Shown here piece by piece: positions 12,061 through 25,200 of a stretch of DNA of 64,000 nucleotides (within the stretch, counting starts at the first letter, position 1; each line of letters starts with the position of its first letter). Made by a program: the position numbers and the translations under genes. The notes under the pieces are model-generated. The model had not been told where the DNA came from, made no database searches, and was given only the letters and a program-made list of their open reading frames with translations. This stretch comes from Ottelia alismoides (Eukaryota > Streptophyta > Magnoliopsida > Alismatales > Hydrocharitaceae), in the NCBI GenBank assembly GCA_037367405.1, contig JAZKJV010003259.1, positions 715,001 through 779,000 on the forward strand, in the 5' to 3' direction.

Positions 12061-12429
12061 TAGTAATCTCAAAGTCTTATCTTCAAAAGTTTAAGACCAT
12101 GTAGATAGTGATCTATAAAGGTCTAAACTATAGATACCTTAGGAGATAGAGATCTCCGGGAATGAAGGTATTTTAATAAGGATTATGGGGATACTGGTTA
12201 TGATGTCAGGGACAATGTAACCAACTAGATTGAGTATTGGTTGCATGAGATGCAACATTCGCATTAGATGCGAGCACTGTTACTGGGGATATGCAAGTGC
12301 CGTAAAAGGACTTGGCATAGTCTCGCGGGAACAGAGTGACTGATCAGCTTACCTAGCTATTTTCTAAATAGCCTATGATTATCACATGAGTGCGGGTTTA
12401 AATGATTAGCCCATTAATGGCTCTTTGGG

Positions 12430-12441
12430 CTAGTGGGAGAT
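12430..12441 (+). other. Polypurine tract
   Basis: CTAGTGGGAGAT directly precedes the 3' LTR; AGTGGGAGATTGTTGG is the form typical of plant Copia elements. Confidence 0.9.
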
Positions 12442-15086
12442 TGTTGGAAATGCGAGCCCACGGCGAGCCATTATGCAATAAATGTTATTGCAATTCACTC
12501 CTTAATCTGAAATGAAGAATACATAATTTGCATAATAGGTCCCTTAGTACAATTAGGGTTATGTACCATGGCCATCTTGATGATCATACAGCTGTTGATT
12601 CAACTATTGAATCATAGAGGCTGGTGCTTGAATAAATATCTAAAGAGTTAGATTGAGGACTCATCAAGCACCGTCAGATGATTGTTAAGAGATGTTCTCC
12701 AGCCTGAGTAGGAGATGGCAATCCTTATCTCTGAAGGCTGATATCTGACAGACCTCTTGATGCAGGTCCTCTGTATAGGAATAGAGATTCGGAGGTGTCA
12801 GATTAGTTAGGTCAAAGAGTTGACTTAACGAGATCGAGATAACCAAAGTCCTATATCGTATGCTGTCATGATATAGGCACGCATCCTCTGACCGGAGACA
12901 GATGTGTTGCTATATGTCTAAGTATGTACATTTGGCAGACCAATAGGTTGATGACCTAATCAAGGTCTATACACCGGCGCGCTGGTGTGCATATAAGGGC
13001 ATATGAGTAATACGATCTCTCAAAGGGATCATACAGGTTCAATTACTGAACCGGAAGACATGAGCTCACTCATGAGATATTGGGAAGAATCAAATTCCGT
13101 GCGCACGGTCGTCTCACTTCGAAAGCTTGACTGAATTTGTAGGTTTGATATATACTTTTGGAAAGTATATGATCAAGACCTAGGTATGATATATGCTTTT
13201 GGAAAGTATATGATCAATACCGACTCCCAATGATCGAATGAGAAACTTATTGATAAAATCATGAAGTAGACAGTATAAAGTTGATCCAATACTTCGGGTT
13301 TAGTCTGAGTCTTCCAGTATGCAGGATGTACAGGTATTGGGAATACCTGAGGGTGATGTGATCATAAACGATTGTATAACCATGACGCTTCCATTCCTAG
13401 GGAGTGATGAAACGGGTCTGGATTTTAGTGACTCCTCTCAGTAGAGAAGTGATCTGATCTTGGTCCAAGTGTTGGACATTGATCTGAATGTGATTCAGAT
13501 ACAATGAGAAGATTAGATTTACGGTCTTGATTTAATCAAGCATCTATGGGAGGACCGCGATCTGGATTTGAGATACGATCTCAATATCCATGTCACTATA
13601 CGTGGAACAATACAATCGCCCTGTCCTTATCTCCAAGTATCTGCGGAGAAAGCGCATTATCCTTGAAGGAGTTCATGGATAATTCTATTGTTGATATATG
13701 TATCCGAGCATTGAGAAAATGGATGATTAAATGTGATTTAATTATCATGAGTAATATGAATTTGATTCATATTATAAAGAGAGTTATCTTAGATAATTAA
13801 ATGAGATTTAATTATCAAAGATGTAAATAATGTGAATGTGATTCATATTATTTGGACACAAGAGAATAGAGATCCAAGATGATTAAATATGATTTAATTA
13901 TCATGGATATGAATAATGTGGATAGCAATATCCATATTAGTCATATATATTATAAATGTGATTTATAATATATAAGAGAGAGCTATTTGTAATTTACATT
14001 TGTTAATTAAATGTTAATGTGAATTGGATTCACATTGGACATCAAATTGAAAATGTAATTTACATTTTTGTTTTGGGTTGTGAATGTGATTCACAATTTT
14101 TTCAATGGCATGATTGCAATGTTCACAAAATAAATTGGATTTATTTTTTGTGAAATAATTTGCAACAAAAGTTGTTGCAAATAATGGAGATTACATAAAA
14201 GGTGAAATAGCCACCTTCCTAATGGAGGAGGGTGGACGGCCACCACTCCCATTAGGAAAGGGAGGCCGTCCCCCCTCTCCACATGGAAGGAGGCTTTCTC
14301 TCCTTTCATTATCTCCATGTATTGATGATTTAATTTTGTAATTAAATTGTGTTGATTTATCAACATATATTTAATTTAAATTAAATAAATTGTTGTTGTG
14401 TTTTTAGCAACAAATCATGACCATTGAAAGAAACAAAAATTGATGTGGACCATTGGATTTGTGTTGACACATGGATTGAGATCCATGGATCCCAAAACCC
14501 TATAAAAGGAGAGGCACCCCATTGCTCTTCTTGACACATAAGTTGAGGCAACAAATCTCTCTCTCTCTCATTCTCTCTACACGTCCTCTCTCCATCTCTC
14601 TCATGTGGTCGTCCACCATGGATGCCCCAGAGAGGTTCTCCATCGCCGCGGCATCGTCGTTATGATGCCCGATGGTTTGCTCGTGGATCTCCATCTCCTT
14701 CGGTGCGCCCCGCTCGTGAAGAAGATATCGGATCTCGTGTGTCGAGATTAGGAGATCCGCCGCTTGGATCATCAACATGGATTGCGAGAAGCACGCGGTT
14801 CATCCCCGCGCTCGCAAGCGTCTCCTCCGTCGGATCGGACTTGACACAGGAGGTCTCTTTGTTTAGAGACTCGATCGCAACCACGCTTCAAGAGGTAAAC
14901 CTAATACTTGTTTGTGGTTTGGACGAAACGATCCGAGAAGTGTTCTTGGATCATGTGGTTTCGTCGCATAGAAAATTTTTTAATTTCCGCTGCATAGAAC
15001 AACTAGTACGACTAGTAGTTCTTCGTCGTATTCGATACGACGATCACGCTTCCGTGATGCGCTTAAGGATCTAACCATATCCTTCA
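12442..15086 (+). repeat. 3' LTR of the Copia element
   Basis: Same length as the 5' LTR (2645 bp). Substitutions seen by eye relative to the 5' copy include C to A near 12751, A to G near 12976, C to A near 13553, T to G near 14054, T to A near 14387, C to A near 14667, G to A near 14693 and G to C near 14845. The total is about a dozen, roughly 0.5 percent. The dyad series is conserved. Confidence 0.97.
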
Positions 15087-15091
15087 GTAGT

Positions 15092-15294
15092 AACTATTTT
15101 CAGGAAAAAAACCTTAAAAGTCATACAAAATGATTGTATTATTATTTGTATTACCAGTCTCATTTTTATTCTTACTAATGACCATTTCTTTTAAATCTAA
15201 GATTTTCTTTATTTAAAAATAGTTACTAATAGTAAGAATATGATATAACAACAGTAAATAAATAAGCATTGAACTCAAAATGATGGAAAATATT
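15092..15294. mobile_element. Continuation of the DNA element interrupted by Copia
   Basis: The stretch 15200-15245 (AATAGTTACTAATAGTAAGA then ATATGATATAACA) is the inverse of the sequence that straddled the Copia insertion point, so left and right subterminal regions of one palindromic element are visible. It runs into another left-type end at 15295 rather than its own right end. Confidence 0.5.
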
Positions 15295-16837
15295 GGGGAA
15301 TTTATCCAGAGAGCATTATGCCCATTTGAGTTCAAATGAGCCCTTGCTTTCATCCTTCAGATCATGATCTAATGATCCTATTTTATCTCATCAATTCCCT
15401 TTTTTTAGCGTCAATCCTTACCATAACAAAATCCCCCCGCATTCTCCTCGTGACTGATTTCCTTTTTTGATTTGGAATTAAGTCTCTCCGATGTTGCATT
15501 GTATTATTTTCGAAATTTCCAAAATCATCTATGGATTCGTCTTCATGCGAAATCTCGTCATCTCCAACGACGAAAGAAGATCGTCTTCAAGTCCTCGATT
15601 TGTAAGTTTTTTCGTTGTTTATTAGACATTTATTTATTGTTCTTTTGTAGAATTTGATCGTTTGTTTTTTAGTTCTCATTTTCAGTTTCAAATGCGATGG
15701 ATCATCTGTGAATGGAAACTGGTCATGATTCCAAAGAAGCAATGATGAACGATGCTTCGTGGATGGATTTGAATCGTGAAAAGATCGTATCAAAAGGAGC
15801 GAAGATGGATGTCTTACAATTGGATTTAGATAGCGAACTCATTATTTCAGAAAAATTATACCAAGTTACTGATGACATTTGCATATGTTACTTATAATAT
15901 ATCATGTATTACTTTTCTATTTTATCATTCTTACTGATTAAAATCCATTCATAGTTACTTATGTATCTTAAGAAAATACAAGTTCTTTCTATCAAATACA
16001 AGTTAAGTAATTTATACCTAGCTATCATAATACTTGACGTATTGCAAGTAACTAAATAGACTACATCAATAATTTATTCGTAGCTATCAGAACACTTGGC
16101 GTATTGCAAGTAACTAAATAGATTACATCAATAATTTATACGTAGCTATCAGTAACACTTGACGTATTGCAAGTAACTAAATAGACTACATCAGTAATTT
16201 ATACGTAGCTATCAGTAACACTTGACGTATTGCAAGTAACTAAATAGACTACATCAGTAATTTACGTAGCTATCAGTAACACTTGACGTATTGCAAGTAA
16301 CTAAATAGACTACATCAGTAAAGAAGGCGGGGATGGACATTAGTAACAATCAAAATGAGTACATTAAAATGGATAATTGTAATAAGTACTTCTTGTAGGG
16401 ACATTAGTAATTTACATACTTAATTAATGATCTCACAACAATAATTACTTGAGAACTGAATATGTATTACTTGAGTAACATGAATGAATTACTGATCTCA
16501 GTACAATGTAATATTAGAGATGTAAATTACTGACAACTCTTTCAATATTACTGATCTCGCAACACATAATTACTTACATTCAATATATACATTACTGATC
16601 AAATGTACAATGACTATTTCTTCGAAACGAAATTAAGGACTTGAATTTATCTTTCCAAAACCGTCTTCCTTTTTTTAAGGACTCGGTATAATTGGAAATA
16701 GAAAATGCTCAAACATATTAATATCCTTCCAAAACCGTGTCCTTCGAAATAGGAAACCATTCAAATGAAAATACACGTGACGAACCCACGTTTGGTGCTC
16801 AAAAAAACTCAAATGGGCACAATGCTATGTGGATATG

Positions 16838-16850
<13 letters not shown>
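15295..16850. mobile_element. Non-autonomous DNA element with ~50-bp inverted ends
   Basis: The left end GGGAATTTATCCAGAGAGC then TTATGCCCATTTGAGTTCAA is matched, inverted, by the right end near 16795-16847 (CTCAAATGGGCACAATGCT). The interior has a short spliced-looking frame (ATG at 15530, donor GTAAG at 15602) of unrecognised sequence and the 61-bp tandem repeats. No transposase is recognised and no target duplication is clear, since the right end runs into CT/TA dinucleotides. Confidence 0.6.
16018..16323 (+). repeat. Five tandem copies of a ~61-bp unit
   Basis: Each unit reads TAGCTATCAGTAACACTTGAC, GTATTGCAAGTAACTAAATA, GACTACATCAGTAATTTA with small changes; lengths are 57-63 bp. The first two copies differ most and the last three are nearly identical, suggesting recent expansion from the 3' side. 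Adjacent DNA (to about 16600) is also built of ATTACTGAT/GTAATTACT words. Confidence 0.92.

Positions 16851-16911
<61 letters not shown>
16841..16911. repeat. (CT)n(TA)n microsatellite
   Basis: About 19 CT dinucleotides followed by about 16 TA dinucleotides at the end of the DNA element. A translated open frame here encodes only SLSL and YIYI runs and is not a gene. Confidence 0.95.
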
Positions 16912-16914
<3 letters not shown>

Positions 16915-17553
16915 GTTGTATAATACCAAGTTGGCTCTCATGTACAAATATATTATGACGTATTTCCATGTATAGAAGATATGAAGAAAAAATAGAAAAA
17001 ACATACCAAATCCTTTTTAGGTAAGGAGATGAAGGAGATTTGCGAAAAATACGATTTATAATAAGGGAAGGAAAGAGACGGAAACAAACTATTTGATGAA
17101 TTTTTGTTATATTAGCCGATGGAGAAAGGAGAATTGTTATTTTACCATATTCTTACCAATAATACCTTTTATATTTTTTTAAATATGGGGAAGGAAGGTA
17201 AAGATGTGAGATAAAAATGTAAATGATGATAAAATTCTACCTTCCAATACACCCGAGTTCCAAGGATAAAAATTCTTTTGTTGAATTTTTTTGAAATGCA
17301 TGGTTATAATCCTCGAAAGCAGAGCTAATTGAAACATTAAAATTTATCAAATTGAAGGATTACAAACTCTAGATATAATCCAAGATAAGCATGCTTCTCG
17401 GTAATTTAAGACCTATCTACAGTAATGATGCATACAGTTGAATCATGGAATGAATGACAGGAAGAAAGAGGCAACAAATAACACTAAGGTTACAATATGA
17501 AACATATATTTCTATTAACAAATTCCGTTCCTGAGCTGCTAGGGTGTCGGACC
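16912..17553. other. Downstream flank and 3' UTR of UXS
   Basis: AT-rich sequence without open frames of note. The part nearest 17553 would be the UXS 3' UTR on the minus strand. No clear repeat boundary was found. Confidence 0.5.
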
Positions 17554-19188
17554 TTACATAGAAGAGATACGCTGCCGGAAGTCCGAAACCATCAACGGCA
17601 ACCCCTCCCTCAGTGATACTTTTGGTTCCCAGTTCAGCAGCTCTTTGGCTTTGGTTATATCTGGCTTCCTTTTGTGAGGATCGTCGGCAGTGTTGGCTCT
17701 GAATTCGATAGTCGCGCTAGGATCTATCGTGTCTTTAACAACCTGTGTAAGCAGAATAAACAAGAAACAATCAGATCTTCAGTAAATTACACTAACAAGA
17801 GTATCTTCGTCAGTTCCTGCAAGACCTCGGCTAGCTCTAGCATGGTGAATTCGCCTGGGTTTCCTAAGTTGAAAGGTCCGATGTGTTCACTTTCCATTAG
17901 TAATATGAGCCCGTTTACCTGGCAAGCAAAAACATCCGTAACGGCATCAGGCACGAATAATGCGAAAAGAATCATCCGTGTATGCAGCTTGTACCGACAT
18001 AATTGTCAATACAACCCATTTTTCTTTTGTTCCAGTTCAGAAGATATTTGTCAATGCAACCTATTTTTCTTCTGTTTCAATTCAGAAGATATTTGGCATC
18101 GGCAATGCAATAGATATGAAACCATACGTACCAAGTCTGAAACATACTGAAAACTTCTGGTCTGTTTTCCATCACCGTAAACAGTCAAAGGATTTTTGCG
18201 AAGTGCCTGAGAATGGCAAACAAGATGTATTTTTCTTAATAGAGATCACTGCCAATCTTCAATTAAAAGACAACAATATATGCACTAACTAACCTGTGCA
18301 ACGAAATTGCTCACAACTCGCCCATCATCTATACACATACGAGGACCATATGTGTTGAAAATACGAGCAATCCTTACCTTGAGAGATGATCATTTTCAAA
18401 AGAAAAATCAATATTTTTAAAAAAAAATATGCAGCCTTCTAGGATGCATCGGAAACTATGACAGTCAGAATGGTGCGAACCAGAAAGGAAATCAGAAAAT
18501 CAGGACTGCGCACATAACAGAGGAGCTACATTTTTTACTACCTGAAAACAACTGGCATTGGAACCTTCTTTTTTAGTCTGCAACCGGAAAACTCTTTTTA
18601 ACCTAAAGAAATTAGTCATAACGCATGCTTCATTTATCTTTACTACTATCAGTTCATATGAATCACAGGTATGACAAGGCACTTCTCGAGGTGGAAAAGC
18701 GCCTAATGGGAGGCAAGGTGGGCAGCTACACGTATTCAGTATTCTTACCGAATGGTATAACATATATGCAGTCATTATATGATTTGAGATCATGTTCGAG
18801 CTCCATAAACCTCATATGTAGTCATAAATGTGGTCTATATGATGCATAGCAATACCATTTATATGGATCAATGTAAAGATATGAATATTTGACATCAAAA
18901 ATACCATTCCATGTATAAAAAGTTGCTTATTCCAGACTCTACCTAAACCTTCATGATGTGGCATGAATTTATGGAAAAATTTTGAGGGGTAAGAAGAGAG
19001 GAAATTGGGGTGAGGAGATAAGAAAGAACACACCAAGCTGCGTGATGGAGAAAGGAGAAGATTGAAGCAAAAAGGTTTAAGAGGAGAAATAATTTAAATG
19101 AGAGGAGTGATACTAAATTTAAAGAAATAAAATTTATATCATTCATTCATGCTTATTTTATCATGTATAATGGTGGCCATGTATATTT

Positions 19189-19223
<35 letters not shown>

Positions 19224-22200
19224 CCGATTCCCCAAAAGATAGTTCCAAAGGACACATCTCTTGGATTTACAAAACTAAATAGATATACTAAAAATGAAAA
19301 TCGGACTGCATGAATTCTCCTTGTCTTAAAAAACTCGGCTCCGGATAAGTTGTCAATTTTTACTTTGATGGCAATGAAGTGATGGGGATAATGAGGTCCG
19401 GGGAGTTAGCTTCGATGATGGTAGTTGTACGTCTAATGTAGATGCACGCCTATATTCAATAATGGGGGAAACACGCAAGTCATTGGCAACAATGCTTCAA
19501 TAGGTTTGACACTTTTAGTGGTTGATGGAGATGGAGATCTTGTTGACGGTGGAGAATACAAGGTGGCTCTGAAGGTAGTCAGTCTTGTTCGGGGTGAATC
19601 TCGAGCAACAGAATTGACGATACTTGTTGGATGAAAAAGTGGTGCAAATTGAAGGTGGTGGGAAGTTTATGGAAGTATCAAAGATCAGAAGTAGAGTTGT
19701 AAATAATTGTGAATGGATGCAGGGACGGATCGGTGGTCGATTCGTGACTTTTGAGTTTTGATGCATGATCGATAATTGAATGACACAGAGGAGTGGAGGT
19801 GAGAATGGAAGGCGACGATGTGGATGAGGAAGAAGGTGGGTGAAAAAGTGATTAGATTATGAATCGAAAATTAGAGCTGATGGTTCGATGGAGATGTTGA
19901 TTTGATATGGTGATAGGTGATGATGATGGTTCGATAGAGATGTTGATCTGATATGGCGATAGGTGATAATGATGGTTCGATGGATATGTTGAATTGATAT
20001 GGTGATAGGTGATGATGATGTTTCGATGGAGATGTTGATTTGATATGGTGATATGTGGATACTAGTGGTGGTGGAGTGATGTAAAGGCAGCATCATGCTT
20101 TTTTATTGACTTTAGTCTTGCCATGCTTGAAGAGTCACTCGATGGATTTCCACCTTTAAGAGGCATCCATCATCATATCGACCTTATTCCCAATTCTATG
20201 CTATCTCATTTACTACTTTATCGAATGAGCCTGAGCAAGCACAAAGAGGTGCACAGGCATGCTGATGAGCAAGGTTCAGGAAAGCGATATGCGTATGCGT
20301 TCGGACAGGTCACTGAATAGCGCTTAAGCAGTATGCGGGAGCATATGCAGGGTATATGCGGTTTCCTAATTTTTTATTTAAAAATAAATGAATAAATAAA
20401 TATATATATACACACAAAAGTGACTACAACTGAATTAAATTTATGTGTAATTGTGGTCCAACAGAAGATCTAAGAAAAATAACTTTCATATAGAGTTCAA
20501 AACAATCTCTATCAATCAAATATCAATACTTCAATAGAACGGTTGCACACAAAATAATTGACAACAATCAATAAAATAGAAAAGTTAGCACACAAAATGC
20601 CTCTATTATTGAATATAATGTCATTTATCTATGTCGTTATATTTATAGCTAATCCTCCATCAAAAGTACCAAACTTTATATATAATATATTGCATTCATA
20701 ATAACTATTAGTTGACTAAATTAGTTTGCTAAATTATTGGTACATTATTCTTTTTCTTCCTTGCGTGTTTACTCCAATCTCGCAGTACAACTGCTTTGAC
20801 GATGGATTTAAATGGTCATGTAATGCTTGGTTGGCATACATGTAAAAGCAAGGAAAAACGTGGCACGGATTAAAAAATAAAAATAAATGTGTATGCGGTC
20901 GCATATGCGGCGCGCATAAGCGCACATGGCGCATAATGGGGGACTTCATGAAAGCGGTGTGCTGAAGGTACCGCATACGCATATGTGGCTGCATATGCGG
21001 CCGCACGGGCCGCTTTCGTGAATACTGCTGATGAGCATTCCACAAAGGATATATGTGAGAAAGTATGAGTCTGTGGCCATTTCGATTCTCTTAACACCTA
21101 AAAAGATGGTTCTTGCCACTAATAAAGTCACACTTAAGTAGTGCTTCCCTTTTCCGCGTCTTGATGACATCTGAGATATGCTATTTGATGTAGCCATTTT
21201 CTGTGAAATAAAACTAAGAAGTGGTATCACCAAATTCGAATGAGACTAGGGGATGAATGGAAGACATCTTTCAAAATCAAAGAAGGTATATAAAAATGTA
21301 TGATCATGCCCTTTGGACCGTCGAATACGCCAAGTACAACTCATGCATATCGTGAATCACATTCTTCAACAATTTATTAGGAAATTCATGGCAGTCTAAT
21401 TTGGAGACAAGCTGATCTACAACATGACACTGGACAGTCATCTAACACATTTGCGACAAGTCTAACAGGCCTTGAGTGAACATAATGTATATGTCTATTT
21501 GAAGAAGTCCTCTTTTCTTGACCAGCTCTGTTGTCTTCTTAAGGTATATTATGTCCACAGATTGACTCAAAGTTGATCTGACCGAAGTCAATGCCATCTA
21601 GAACATGATAACTACAAAAACAATAACCGAGATTTGTACCTTTATAGGTTTAGCCTCCTTTCTAGCTATTTTATTAGAAATTGTAATACCCTTGTTGCCC
21701 ATATTTCAGATAGTCTACGGGGTGGCACATGTACATGGACTAATGAAACTATGGAAACTTATTAAAAAGTCAAATACCATTTAACTCGTGCTCCTGTATT
21801 AGCTACCTGACTTTTAAGGCTTTAGTTCAATACCATTTAACTCACACTCATGTACTAGTGAAGCTGAGGGAAGGAGATTTTATTTACTATTGGCTCATTC
21901 TAAGGCATTACAACATATAACTATGATGATATTGGAGCCTTTACGACACTGATTACATTGGATGCATGGTTGATAAGAAGCCCATCATTGGTTTATATAC
22001 AAATTTTGTGGACATCAACGTCTCATGAAGATGCAAGAACCATTGTCTCTCTCTAATGCAGAGAGCAAATATAGAACGTGACCTACGCCATTATAGATAT
22101 GTATGGATTCAAGGATTAATTACAAATTTTCATTTATCTTCAAGCAGGGTGATGGAGTTGAGGTGTCATAGGTCAACGGCTAGGCATATAACAAACAGTC

Positions 22201-25200
22201 TCATGTTTCAATAGTACTGCTAACATGTGAAAATTGATTGCAACTTGACAGAGGTCTTATCCAAAGAGGGTCATCCAGATGTAAGGTGTTTTTGTACAGG
22301 TCACACATTAGATATGTTCACGAAGACACTCCCAAGAGATCTATTCAAATGTTTCTGTGACATGCTGAGCATGAAGGATATCTAAACCTCGGCTTGAGGG
22401 GGAGTATTAAAATGCAAGCATTAATGTATGTATGTACCTTGTTTTTGTTTGTGATGGAGAGGCATGTAGGTGTGCGGCGAAGGAGAGAGAACCTTCGTTT
22501 AGAAGGTGAGGTGTGGGGTTGAGGAATGGAAGACAGCCACCAAAAAGAAGAGAGGGCTTCGAGGGCCACCGTACATGTTGCTGCGAGGGAGGAAGGTAGG
22601 TGGTCCATCGTCTCTCACCGTAAGCGTGGCCAGCGATGCTTTCGTTGTGGGTTCCATGGCCATCGAGCGTCGTCGTGTTCTTTTCCTCTGCAATGTTTTG
22701 GCTGTGGTCATGAAGAACATAGACGACTCTCCTCTTCGCTTGGTGACGGGAATCAACGGGCTTCCCTTGTCAGTCTTGTCGGGTCGCGGGTAGTGAGGTC
22801 GTCTCCGACATGATCTTACGCTTCGGTGGTTGTAGGGGCGAGGCATACTGAGATTAAAAAAGATGGGGTGCTCATTGGTTCGACGGATCTGAGTCAAGCT
22901 GAGAAAATAGGGGTTCAATTGGTGGTGGCAAATGCTCTTGGATCTTCGTTCTTTGAGATGTAGTAGCGCTGGGTGACGATCAATGGTGTGCTAGAGGGCT
23001 TTTGGTAGAGGAAATGGTGGTCTTGTTGCATGGCTACCAGGATCTTGGGATTAAATGGCGCCCCTTGCGCTTCACCAATGGTGAAGCACCCCATTCTAAG
23101 ATGAGGATGGCACGCCTCTATGGCATCCCCTTCCTTTCACAATCAGTGGAGTCTCTCAGGCCGACGTTGAGGCATCTTGGGTGGGTATTGTGCATGCTCA
23201 GTGATGGTCGAAGCCCGGGGTCGGATCTGACTTCTACCTTTGTAGTCATGGAGTGCTCAGAATGCTGCATTTCAGAGTCAGTTTGTTTCCTTCAACTTGG
23301 TGGAGCCTCTTTCCGGATCCTGGTGCAACTCCTTCTACCATCGTTGTCGCCTCCGGTGAGAGCCTGCAACGCCTCGTGTTCGAAAGATCCAGGGAAGATG
23401 TTGCATTCAATTTTCGGATCTCCTGGAAATTCTCTGCCGCATTCAGGAGCACCAATTTTGGAAGAAAGCTTTAACGAGGCAAACCTTTCGAGTCTCATTT
23501 TGAATCCGCAACTCCTTTTGGAAAATGGGTTGGTGAAAGGGCACAACCTTCCATCTTCTATAGCAGGAACCATTGCTCAAAAAAACACACCTTGATGTGT
23601 TTTTTTTTTAACCTTGACTCCCCTCTTGTTTGTGCTTGTAACAGATGCCCTTGCGGTGATGATGAGATTGACAACAGAAAGTGGCATGTGTGCGGGTTAT
23701 TCAAGAGAAAACATGGTGACTGCAATATGTTGATAACACAGTCATCTTTCTAGATAGAAACCCAATCCATGCTCAACAAGAAACTGACATTATGGACATT
23801 TTTGGAGATATTTCCAGCCTTTGGATCAACAGAGACAAATATGTGTTTATTCCTTTTGGACTTTCTCAAGAGGAGACCCAAGATTGGGTTAGATTCACCG
23901 ATGACCAAGCAGAACCTACCGGTTACCTACTTGGGCCTCCCGTTGGTGGTGAGGTGCCTTTGTGCTTCGAAACATTCTTCAATGCCTAAGTGGAACCCTA
24001 CCGATTACCTACTTGGGCCTCCCGTTGGTGGCGGGGTGCCTTCGTGCTTCGGATTGGAAGATTGTGCCGGAGAAGCTTCGGAACAAAAAAGCATGCTAGA
24101 AGGCCATGATGTTATCAAAGAGAGGACAACTTGTGCTACTCAAACATGCCTCGTATGTTATCCCAATCTTCTTTTGTTCTACTAGGATGCTTCCGACGAG
24201 CGTGAGATTGAGATTAGAGGCCCTGATGAGATGTTTTTTTCTGGTCGGATGGGCGGCATGAGAAGAATGGTATACACCTTGTGGATTGGGACACAGTTAC
24301 CAATACGAGAAGGATGGAGGTCTTGAAGCTAGAATGGATGAACAAGGCCCTCCTGTCTATATGGGTGCCTAGACTGTGGGGAGGTGAGGAGGATCCAATT
24401 TGCAAAATTTTACAGAGCATATATGACATTCAAGGTGCTTTCATAGCGACTAGCACGAGGATGCCCTCCTCTCTTTGGCAGGGTATTTCCAAGATCCCTT
24501 CGGATTTGAGGGAGTGTGTTTGGCCTGTGGTGGGAAGTGGTGCCAGTTTTCAATTTTGGAGGGATGAGTAGACAAGTTTCGGCCCGTTACGGGAGGGATA
24601 CCCATGTCTTTTCACTCTTGCTGACGACCAGAATACGTGGCTCGATCAAGTTTGGTCAGATGGTGCTTGGACTCCACCCTTCCTCCACCTTCTCAGATCA
24701 GAGGTTTACCGACTTCGCAGCGTTGCTTGAAGATGTGTCAGAGGCTGATGAGCCCATGGGTGGAAGAGATCACTTTACATGGATGAACAGAAGTTTTTCA
24801 ATAAAGAAATCATAATGGATCTTCGTTCATACATCACATGCCACGCATAATGACTTCAGAAGGGACTACAGGATTTTTAGGGCTAGCAGGATTCTGAGGC
24901 AGATCAAGGTTTTTCTCCGATTGATGAAACATGGACGCGTACTAACTAAGGTTCGTCGAGACATGTTGTTGCGTACGGGATATGTCTTGTACGGAAGGTC
25001 CGGACTTGAGCAGGAGGCTTGGACCATCTCTTCTTCCGATGCAGGTCCTCATCGTTGGTTTGGGAGGATGTTGCAATCTCTTGGTTACGAGCTGCAAGTG
25101 CCAACATCTTCTGGAGCTCCGTGAGAGAGGTGGGCGGTAATTCTCAGGAGGATGTGTCGGTAGCTTTCGCACTTTATGGGATTTATGATGCGCTAGAAAT

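Larger units (their letters stand above)
4521..15086 (+). mobile_element. Copia-superfamily LTR retrotransposon, young but coding-dead
   Basis: The complete element is 10,566 bp with two 2645-bp LTRs offset by exactly 7921 bp, and a perfect 5-bp target duplication GTAGT (4516-4520 and 15087-15091). The primer binding site at 7168 is complementary to initiator-tRNA-Met, and the polypurine tract lies at 12430-12441. Integrase remnants (10.14-10.6 kb) precede reverse-transcriptase remnants (11.1-11.9 kb), the Copia order. No frame longer than 65 codons survives in the 5.3-kb interior, and no gag is recognisable in 7181-10100. By eye the LTRs differ at about a dozen positions with no net length change, so the insertion is recent. 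The likely reading is a non-autonomous lineage mobilised in trans. Confidence 0.97.

Noticed and set aside
16018..16323. Regular ~61-bp repeats considered as a CRISPR array
   Set aside because: The repeats are contiguous with no unique spacers and lie in a eukaryotic transposon.
16737..16958. Frame with SLSLSL and YIYIYI runs
   Set aside because: It is a translation of CT and TA microsatellites.
17674..18292. Plus-strand frames of 158 and 110 codons
   Set aside because: They overlap UXS exons 5-7 in antisense and cross confirmed splice sites.
22499..22918. Minus-strand frame of 139 codons
   Set aside because: Antisense to the LINE ORF1 zinc-knuckle region on the plus strand.
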